Shown here: piece after piece, positions 55,978 to 64,000 of the stretch
Layout of the letters: each line of letters starts with the position of its first letter
Numbering within the stretch: position 1 is the stretch's first letter
DNA from: Camellia lanceoleosa
Taxonomy: Eukaryota > Streptophyta > Magnoliopsida > Ericales > Theaceae
NCBI GenBank assembly: GCA_025200525.1
Contig: JANUSC010000366.1
Span: 124,001-188,000, forward strand
Direction: 5' to 3'
DNA length: 64,000 nucleotides
Position numbers and translations under genes: made by a program
The notes under the pieces: generated by a model
Told to the model about the DNA's origin: nothing
What the model saw: the letters and a program-made list of their open reading frames with translations, nothing else
Database searches by the model: none

Positions 55978-56690
55978 TCTAACTCACTAGCCAACCACTC
56001 TTCAGCCGAGATAACCTATTTCGGCTGCAGAGTACCAAGAGTTGGTTCAATCCAGCCAACCACTCTTCAGCCATACACTTACTTCGGCTGAAGAGTACAC
56101 AGAGTTGGTTTAATCCAGCCAACCACTCTTCAGCCATACACTTACTTCGGCTGAAGAGTACACAGAGTTGGTTTAATCCAGCCAACCACTCTTCAGCCAT
56201 ACACTTACTTCGGCTGAAGAGTACACAGAGTTGGTTTAATCCAGCCAACCACTCTTCAGCCATACACTTACTTCGGCTGAAGAGTACACAGAGTTGGTTC
56301 AATCCAAATTAACCACTCTTCAGCCATACACTTACTTCGGCTGAAGAGTACACAGAGTTGGTTTAATCCAGCCAACCACTCTTCAGCCATACACTTACTT
56401 CGGCTGAAGAGTACAAAGAGTTAGTTTAATCCAGCCAACCTCTCTTCAGCCATACACTTACTTCGGCTGAGGAGTACACAGAGTTGGTTTAATCCAGCCA
56501 ACCACTCTTCAGCCATACACTTACTTCGGCTGAAGAGTACAAAGAGTTGGTTTAATCCAGCCAACCTCTAGGTTGGTTTTTCCAGCCAACCTAGAATACA
56601 GCGTTTGGTTATTCCGACCAAACGTCCTGCAGCCAGGATTCTTATCCTGGGCTTAGGAGGGGTAATAGTTGGTTATTCCGACCAACTATG
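55978..56690. repeat. Hairpin minisatellite between convergent genes, gypsy element 2
   Basis: Nine units of about 63 bp. Each contains ACTCTTCAGCC, a 13-base loop ATACACTTACTTC, and GGCTGAAGAGT (example 56,062-56,096), a perfect 11-bp stem. Right of the array are four different perfect hairpins: CTAGGTTGG/CCAACCTAG (56,568-56,594), GTTTGGT/ACCAAAC (56,603-56,623), CCAGGAT/ATCCTGG (56,633-56,650) and AGTTGGT/ACCAACT (56,667-56,687). A 107-codon minus-strand frame through the array is a repeat artefact. Confidence 0.93.
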
Positions 56691-56821
56691 TTTACAATGC
56701 TACTAACGTACTAAAGCTATTTTCTACGGAAAACAAATATACTGAAGAAGAATAGACTTGTTTTATTGAAGAAGTAGAAAATTACACATACTTAAAAAGA
56801 AAAAAGCTAAAAGTAAAATAA

Positions 56822-57660
56822 CTTAAGATTGGCAGTGTTCCATGGCCTAGGAATGGCTTTGCCGTCCTCATCTTCCAAGTGGTATGCCCCTTTGCCTGCT
56901 AATCCGACCACTTTGTAAGGACCTTCCTGCTTAGGCCCTAACTTGCCATCTCCTCGGGACCAATGTGTTTCCCATCACTCATGGCACCCAATCGCCGATC
57001 TTGAACCGCCTTGGATGCACAGCTTTGTTATATTTCCTAGATAGTTCTTGTTGGTAGGAGGCGATGTGAACCAATGCTCTTTCTTTCTTTCTTCTCGCCA
57101 AGTCAAGTTCTAGTGCGATGGCTTCCCTGCTTAGGTCTGGATCAAAATTTCGCCTCGATTGTGGGGAGTCCGACTTCTATTGAGATGACAGCTTCCATGC
57201 CATAGGCTAAGGAGAATGGAGTTTCTCCTGTTGACCGCCGCGGTGTGGTGCGATAAGCCCATAAAACATGAGGGAGCTCTTCTGCCCACTTGCCTTTGGC
57301 TTTTTCCAACCTTATCTTCAATTCGTCTAAAACTACCTTGTTTGACGCCTGCTTGACCGCTTGCTTAGGGATACGCCTGTAGAATTGTAGAACTCTATCT
57401 TGTATTCTTCGCAAAGCCTCTCAAAATTTTACCCAAACCGAAAGTGCCGTTGTTCCGAGATCGCTTTTGGTATGCCAAAGCGAGTAATGATGTTCGCCAA
57501 ACAAACTTCTTTCACATCTTTTTCCTTGATTGACGCCAAGGCTTCGCTTCCACCCATTTTGTGAAGTAGTCCATTGTCGCAAGAAAGAACTTCCTGCTGT
57601 TCTGTTGGAAGTGGACCTACTATGTCTAAACCCCACATTGCGAAGGCCATGGACTAGTTA
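56822..57660 (-). pseudogene. pol: Gypsy 2 integrase, fragmented
   Basis: The minus-strand pieces in order are FAMWGLDIVGPLPT (about 57,645), ASIKEKDVKEVCLANI, ITRFGIPK, then [21 protein letters not shown] and [14 protein letters not shown] (57,142-57,320), and a GPYK-type end reaching PRPWNTANLK-like text at about 56,830. Motifs are spread over at least three frames, and the DNG and SNGQAE regions are disrupted. Not functional as written. Confidence 0.82.
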
Positions 57661-58940
57661 AAGGTAGGAGTTCTCTCGCGTTGGTGTATTTGGTGCGCAA
57701 ACTTCGACACTTCTCACATTTTTGACATACTTTTCAATCGCTTGCATGTATGGCCACCAAGATCCTTGTGAAATAGCTCTCAGATGTCAATGATCGTCCT
57801 CCTTGATGGCTGCCACAAACTCCTTCATGTATTTCGAACAGGAATGCCTCCACTTTGCTGGGGTGAACGCACTTTAAGTAAGGTCCTATGAACGACTTCT
57901 TGTATAATGCCAAAGATGGAGAGAGCCAAAACCGCGATTTTGCTCTTATTCTGACTTCTTTCTTCTCGGGAGGGTGCCGCCCTTAGGAATAGTATGATGG
58001 GATCCATCCAAGAAGGGCCTAACTCTGCACAACATACTTCTTCAGCTTCTGGGTCTTCAATGCTTGGTCTAGGCAGATAGTCGATTAGTAGCAGATGGGG
58101 AATGGAGGTGTCTGCCATTGAGGCAAAGCCTGCGAGTTCGCTCGCTTCATTGCTTTTCCTCTCGCCAATCTGCTCTATTCTCACTACTTCAACTTCTTTA
58201 TCTCTCGCTCGACCAAGTCTTGGTATTTGGCCATCCTATCATCCTTTGCCTCATAGTCGCCAGATATTTGGTTTACCACCACCATGAGTCGTCAGAAACC
58301 ATTAGTTCGGTGACCTTCATGTAGGATGTCGACTTGAGACCGCTAAAAGCGCTTCATACTGGCTTCATTATTTGATGCCGAAGCCTGTGTTGATTGCTCG
58401 CTTCCACTACTAGGCCGACTGGAGAGATTAGGACTATGCCTAGTCCTGCTCCATGCCTATTGGATGCTCCATCCACGAAGAGCTTCCACATCTCTCCCAC
58501 GAACAACTTCTAGCAAGTAGAGGGATCAGATGATGTCTTGGGATCTTCCACATTGATGGTGGCCTCTTCAGAGTCGATGCTTGCTGTCTGCCCCTTGTTC
58601 TCTGTTTGCACCAAGTTTTTGTTTGTTGGTGAGTCCTGACTTGGTGTAGCATGGTTCACTTCTTCCTCCCTTTCTTTACTCGTCCGCCTTTGGGGCCCGA
58701 CCGAGCAACCAAAGACTAAACGCTATGTTATTCCGACGCCAACCTCCATTCCTAGTTCTATTGCTTTCAACAGTCGATCGGCAGATGTGATGACTCCAGA
58801 GGTGAACTCATGACAAAATCGCTAGTGCTTGAGCCTTTATTGCGGTTCGGTTGGAACTTGATGTCGCATCGTCCCAATTCTACTACCCATTTCAAAATTC
58901 GCCCGTAAAAGTTCGCCTTTCAAATAAAGCCTTGAGTGGG
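57661..58940 (-). pseudogene. pol: Gypsy 2 second RNase H and linker, fragmented
   Basis: Readable pieces include [21 protein letters not shown] and [17 protein letters not shown] (57,960-58,120), matching the end of the second RNase H of element 1, and an upstream [13 protein letters not shown] shifted copy of the FVDGAS region at about 58,460-58,490. Many indels. Identified by collinearity with element 1. Confidence 0.72.
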
Positions 58941-58944
58941 AAGG

Positions 58945-59685
58945 TCAGAGAACAACTATGGTGTGGGCGTGAAAGTACGCGACAATTTCCTTGAAGCCAT
59001 CATCAAGGCCAATGCCGCTTTCTCCAAAGGGCAAGTACCTTGTTTCGCGCCAAGTAACGCTCTTCTCGACATAATAGATGGGCAAGTGTTGGACCCCTTC
59101 TGCGCGGACCAACACTGCACTAATTGCATGCTGCGATACTGCCAAGTACAGGAAGAGTTCTTCTCCAGGTATTGGAGTGACAAGTAGTGGTGGAGTAGAC
59201 ATGTATTCCTTCAAGCTTTCCAGAGCTCGGTCACATTCTTCGTCCCACTCGAACTTAGCTTTTAATGACTGAAAGAATGGTCGCAATCTGTCTGAAGACC
59301 GGCTGATGAATCGGTTAAGTGTCGCTGCCATGCCGGTGAGATGTTGTACTTCCTTTACTGAGTTAGGCCTCTCTAACTCCTGAATTGCTTTGATTTGGGA
59401 GGGGTCTGCCTCAATACCCCGGTTGGTCACTAGGAAACCCAGAAACTTGCCAGACCCTACACCGAATGCGCACTTGGAGGCGTTAAGTCGCAGCTTGTGT
59501 TTCTTCAGGATTTGGAACATCTCATCTAGGTCCTTTAGATGGTCATCCGCTTCCTTGCTTTTGACCACCATATCGTCGATGTAAGCCTCCATTGTTCTGC
59601 CTAACAATGGCTCAAACATCTTGGTGACCATTCTTTGAAACGTCGCCTCAAGATTCTTCAGCCAAAGGGCATGACCTTGTAGCAC
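58945..59685 (-). pseudogene. pol: Gypsy 2 reverse transcriptase (palm/thumb) and RNase H start
   Basis: A 246-codon frame on the minus strand with [32 protein letters not shown] and [17 protein letters not shown]. Here the post-YIDD thumb region is intact, whereas in element 1 it is frameshifted. The frame shift against the upstream piece falls in MPFG(L)KNA at about 59,660. Confidence 0.88.
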
Positions 59686-61052
59686 ATACCTCTTGGAGTG
59701 GTGAAGGATGTTACTTCCTTATCTGGTTCGTGCATGGCTATCTGATGGTAGCCTCTGTATGCGTCAAGGAAGCTTAGCCGGTTGTGTCCTGCCGTCAGGT
59801 CTACCAGTTGATCTATCCTTGGTAAAGGAAAGCTATCCTTTGGGCACGCCTTATTGACCGTTTTGTAGTCGACGCATACACGCCACTTGCCGTTCTTCTT
59901 TGGCACCACAACAGTGTTGGAGATCCACCTGGGGTAGTGTACCTCTCTGATTGCCCCTGCCTCCAACAAGTTTCCCACTTCTTCTGCCACTATTTCGGCG
60001 TGGTGGAGCGCCGATCTGCGGGTGCGCTGAATGACTGGCCTGGCAGAAGGGTGGACATTGAGTTGGTGGCAGATAAAGTTGGGATCGATGCCTGGCATGT
60101 CGTATGGGGTCCAGGCGAACACTTCGATGTTGGAGGTCAGGAATCCCAAGACTTCCAATCTCTCAGTGCTGGACAACGACGAGCCAAGTAAGAAGAACTT
60201 ATCCGGGTTCTTCTCATCTATCCTGACTTCCACCAAGTCCTCTACAGCTTTCTGACTAGCCGCTTTGCCAACATCCGCGAATAGTTCATTACTTTCGGGT
60301 TCCTCCACCGAATGAACATATCCTTTGGCAGCTCGGCTGCCGTTCACTGTCACAAAGCATTGTTTCGACATGATCTGATCCCCATAAACCTCCTCTATTA
60401 CTCCGGTGTCGTTGGGGAACCTCATCACTTGGTGGTAGGAGGATGCCACCGAGCGCATGGCATGCAGCCATGTTCTGCCTAAGATGATGTTGTAGGTGGA
60501 GGGGACCTTCAGTACCCAGAACTCCACTTGTTTCGTCACACTTCCCGCCCTGACTGGAAGGATGATTTTGCCGACTGGCCACTCTAGCATTGAGTTAAAT
60601 CCAATCAGGGGTGACACTACTGGCGCTAAGTCTTTGTCTTGCAGCTTCAATTGTTTGAACGTCTCATAGTACATGATTTCACATGAACTACCCTGGTCAA
60701 TAAGAATTCGTTTGACGTCAAAATCCTTGACTCGGAGAGTGACGACCAAGGCATCGTTATGAGGGCAATATATTCTGTCCAAGTCTTTGTCCGAAAAAGA
60801 CATGACATTTGTTGCCTCTGTCTTACTCTTCTTGATAGCAGGTTGGGCACTTAGCACCTCTCTTAAGTGCTCAGCCTTTTTGATTGAACCTCTGAGCTCG
60901 CATACACGCTCAGGTTCAAAGACTCCATGTATTACGTTGATGACGCCTTGGGGCGAGGCGTCGGTTGTCATCCCATTGGGGTTGTTGTGGTCCTGGGGGG
61001 CTGGCCGTGCCCCTCCCTCTATGTATTTGTCTAAGTGGCCTGCCGCCACCAA
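59658..61052 (-). pseudogene. pol: Gypsy 2 protease and reverse transcriptase (fingers/palm)
   Basis: A 464-codon minus-strand frame. Protease centre FDVKRILIDQGSSCEIMYY at about 60,700, with the same Asp-Gln-Gly-Ser as element 1. Reverse transcriptase PKKNGKWRVCVDYKTVN and SFLDAYRGYHQIAMHEP follow. It ends at MPFG, where a one-base shift leads to the next frame. The region before residue 1 continues the Gag C-terminus. Confidence 0.9.
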
Positions 61053-62344
61053 CTCCTCTAAGTGTCAGCCAATGGGTGTAGCTTCTCAGCGGTGCCCTTT
61101 TTCTTTATGGAAGGTGCACCTAGATCTGCCATCATAGTCCTTCCGAAGCCGCTTAGCTTGGCCGCCACTTGACGAAAGGCTCGCCTCGAATCTCACTAAG
61201 TATACTAGATCGGCTTCTTGAATACGGTGGTTATGGCGGTGCGGACTCTTAACCATCTCTTGTCCCGTCCTCGCCATTGTCTCGCCGCCTCGTCTGCTTC
61301 GATTTGGCGATTCATCAGATTGACCTTTGCCGAGGTCTTCTTCTCTGGGGCAGGGGTCGCGCCAGATTTTGCTTTGGCACGAGCACCATCCTCTTCTACC
61401 CTGATGTGCTGATGCACTCTCTCCATCAAGGCCTCCATGGTAAGGGGTGGCGTCATGGTGATAGAGTCCCTCAGTCTGTTTCCGACTGGAAGGCCTCTTT
61501 TCTATTGCGCAATGGCGAGGTTAGTCGCAGCTCCCAACTGCTGAATGTCTCCCAAGATGATCGTTGTATGACCTCAAGGTCTCCTTGTCGCCTATGTCGA
61601 TGGAGAGTAATCGGTCGATCTCCACCGGGTTTTTGTGTTTGTTCAATCATATAAACGCCTCCGCCATTGCCCAGAGGCTATGTCGCCTCGTAGTTTTTCA
61701 AACCAGTCGTGCCAAGGTCCCCAAGGCTTGAGGGAAATAGGATGCACATCAAGGCCTCATTCCGCAGATACGCCCATGACTCGCGAAGTGGCTCAAGTGT
61801 GTATAGGGTCCGCCTTCCCTCATATGTATTGAATTTAGGTCAGAGGAAGCCCGACGGAAGGGGCGCTTTCTATTGCCGGACGAATGGTAAGGTCTGCAGC
61901 CTCACCAAAGCCTTTGTCCGCCGTTCATATGTCGGCGCAGATTGGCATTCCAACCTCGACGCTTCCATGCGTCCGAGGAGCCAACCGCTGTAAGGCAAGA
62001 ACCCCTGTGGATCAAGCGCTCGGCGCCCTCCTTCCATCTTGCTTTCTTCTAGCATGGATCGCAGTCGGATGATCTGTAATTTTGTCTGCTAGACCTTGTC
62101 CGTGTGTATGCGAAGGCCAATAAGTGCTCCTTCAGATAGGACCTCGTGTCTCGCCTTCGCACTGGAGGACGGGTCCCGAAGATACGGATCGCGGTCGCCT
62201 GCCCCGAGACTTCAGATTCCGTCGAGATGGCGAGAATTCCTACTACGACCCTCGAGTGGCGAGGGCGTTATTGTTGCGCCTCTCCGCCGCCACTTCTTTA
62301 CCCTTCATCCGCGCTTTAAGGATTCCATGTCCGCCGCCATCCAT
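61053..62344 (-). pseudogene. gag: Gypsy 2 gag, fragmented and 5'-truncated
   Basis: Minus-strand pieces: RCTFHKEKGH knuckle start (about 61,100), MNRQIEADEAARQWRGRDKRW and LMERVHQHIRVEEDG (61,205-61,456), and decayed Gag-domain text between 61,457 and 62,300. The leftmost-in-protein piece MAADMESLKRG (about 62,330) corresponds to MAAEMKELKRHV of element 1. This is followed directly by LTR sequence, so about 250 bp of gag start plus the primer site are missing. Confidence 0.72.
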
Positions 62345-63078
62345 TGATCAAGCTCGCTCGTGACGCCGCCGCTCCACCACCTGAAAATACAAACGTGAGC
62401 TAGCCGGCGGGTGTGTGCCGGAAACCTCTCCGATGCCTAAATCAGTAAGCAAGACAAGAGGGCAAAAGCTCTATGTATTCAGGGAGCAAAAGTTACATTA
62501 CCTCTCCAAAGGTGATATTGGCGAGCTTATATAGGTTTCAAGGGCACAATCTCGTAGGACTCTTACTCCTCCAAGTGTAGAGTCCTTCTAGGATTACTCC
62601 TCCTTGCGTAGAGTCCTCCTAGGATTCATACTCCTGGAAGATACTGCTTATCCACCAACACCCCCCTCACTGCACAAAGCAAGTGGGATGGTTCTACTAT
62701 GGCCGAACTCCTATACAACCGGAGTAACCTATAGGCCAACCATTACCTTCCTATCTCTTACCTCGCTTTCCCATGCTACGACCGAGCTAACCATAAGAGA
62801 ATCGAGTCAACTACAACAGGCCCAAACCGACTAACACGGACGAACCTGTCAATGCACGACCGGTCTTATTCAACGAAGACCTAACTACCAACAATGCTTT
62901 ACCAACCAAGTAAAATTAAGACCTTGGTAGACCAAACGACTATTACGGTCTTCCAAACCGAGTAACTTCAAGGCTATTTCTCCAAACCGGTAACTCATAG
63001 GCCATTGTACTGCCTCTTTTATTATGGCCCATAACGCTCAATACCCAATCGCCCAATTTATGATAAATTGCCCTCTCA
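62345..63078 (-). repeat. Truncated 5' LTR of gypsy element 2 (right side)
   Basis: Aligns to 51,835-52,590 but lacks about 40 bp of the 3' LTR end, being joined to gag at about 62,344. It also has some twenty deletions of one to three bases that the left LTR lacks, many removing a G or C from CCGG / CCGA words. Confidence 0.85.
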
Positions 63079-63547
63079 AGATAACATTTAAGTTATAATC
63101 CAAAAGTCTTCTAATTATCTTTGATTTATAATCATTAAAGTATTTTTTTATGATAAAAAAATTATTTCATTATATCTCATGTAGCAGAGGCACGTAAGAC
63201 CCAGGGGTCACATACCCCCTCAACTTTTAAAAAATTATTATTTTGCCTCTAATAAAAAAAAATTAAGTTTAACCCTTTTAAGTAATATCTTGAAATTTTT
63301 ATATCACTGTTTTTTTATCTTTTTTTTATATATTTATAAAAACATATTTAATTTGTCACTTTAATGATGCTAAAAAAATTTCCTATAAAGTTTATATCAG
63401 AGAAATGTAATGTATCATTGATTTTTTGTCACTATTTTCGTATCACCTTTTATACGAGAGATAATTATAATATATTGTCATTTAATTCAGTGATTCAAAA
63501 ATGTGAAAAAAATTTGGGGATATAAAATAGCCTCAGTATATTGTTTA
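63079..63547. other. Backbone, copy B, resumed after gypsy 2
   Basis: Aligns to about 37,545-38,010. No gene. Confidence 0.65.
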
Positions 63548-63750
63548 TGTTTGGCATAGGCTACTTTGACTATTTTAACCATAAAAAGACAAAATAAGTT
63601 AAAAAGTTAATAAGAGAAAATGTCACATCCAAATCATAATCATTTTATTTTTTCTTTCACAAAAGTCAAAAAAGCTAAAAAGCCCATTCCAAACAAGATT
63701 TTTTATCCTCGGGCTAAAAAATTCAAAACATCAACTCACATCCCAAACGA
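63548..63750. mobile_element. MITE-like foldback repeat, copy 5
   Basis: Orthologue of 38,011-38,212. Left TGTTTGGCATAGGC; right complement TTCGTTTGGGATGTGAG. Confidence 0.78.
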
Positions 63751-64000
63751 AGACATTATTTATTATTTAACTTTCTCTCATTTCTTTTTCTATTCTTCTC
63801 TATATCTCTTTTTTGTGTGTGCATCTTAACATAATTTTGTTTTCATATTTTACGATGGCATATATTTATTTTTTAAATCGTGATGAACATCATACATAAA
63901 ATAAATTAATAACAATAAAGATAATGATTGATTAACTCGACTTTATATTTAAATATAACTTTGCATCACACTAATTTTTAGCCTATCATCAAATAAAAAT
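63751..64000. other. Backbone, copy B, to window end
   Basis: Aligns to 38,213-38,462 and is cut by the window end. No gene. Confidence 0.6.

Larger units (their letters stand above)
51795..63078 (-). mobile_element. Ty3/gypsy Tat-type retrotransposon 2, minus strand, decayed
   Basis: Same LTR termini as element 1 (on the minus strand TGAGAGGG and CCCGTACA), same polypurine tract and same gene order. Its convergent antisense gene is on the plus strand. The 5' LTR (right side) has lost its 3' end, primer site and the start of gag. No matching target duplication: GTATT on the left, AGATA on the right. Comparison with copy A (37,526-37,545) shows about 15 bp of flank missing on the right. Pol is broken by many small indels. 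Confidence 0.92.

Noticed and set aside
55979..56302. 107-codon minus-strand frame with a repeated NQLCVLFSRSKCMAEEWLAGL-like unit
   Set aside because: The unit length is a multiple of three (63 bp), so the array is open by chance in one frame. No start context, and the DNA is better explained by hairpin repeats.

Overview
The window reads as repeat-rich, AT-rich nuclear DNA of a flowering plant. The evidence is plant-type Ty1/copia and Ty3/gypsy (Tat-type, with a second RNase H) retrotransposons, CACTA and hAT non-autonomous DNA transposons, a LINE-derived RNase H gene, MITEs, a Helitron end and several solo LTRs. I see no intact host gene, no rRNA or tRNA gene and no CRISPR array. The species cannot be named from the sequence. 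Almost every base that can be assigned is transposon-derived.

The layout follows one large event. A backbone segment is present twice in direct orientation: copy A runs from about 9,735 to at least 38,462, and copy B from about 45,062 to the window end at 64,000. The copies were then hit by different insertions, so each serves as the empty-site control for the other. Copy A carries two CACTA elements (10,066-11,885 and 12,139-15,989, in opposite orientation), a solo LTR nested in the second CACTA, a solo LTR at 18,819-23,266 that itself holds another solo LTR and a second-family CACTA, and a full-length gypsy element (25,505-37,324). Copy B lacks all of these. It has instead an hAT nested in an hAT (49,133-50,048) and a second gypsy element of the same lineage in reverse orientation (51,795-63,078).

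Upstream of copy A are the 3' end of a copia element (3-1,987), a MITE-bearing AT-rich stretch, and a LINE-type ORF into which a copia element (4,620-9,644, identical-looking 297-bp LTRs, 5-bp target duplication) has inserted. Between the two backbone copies lie a Helitron-like end, an LTR-like fragment, a 663-bp tandem duplication, and a truncated host-gene fragment (5' UTR exon, intron and about 30 codons) fused to the start of copy B.

Both gypsy elements share an unusual architecture. Gag-Pol is followed by a minisatellite array whose units are hairpins. A separate spliced gene converges on it from the opposite strand, encoding an N-terminal globular part and a C-terminal coiled coil. Intron position and phase agree between the two elements. 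All three main retroelements have pol frames broken by small indels, so none is autonomous as written, although the LTRs look young.
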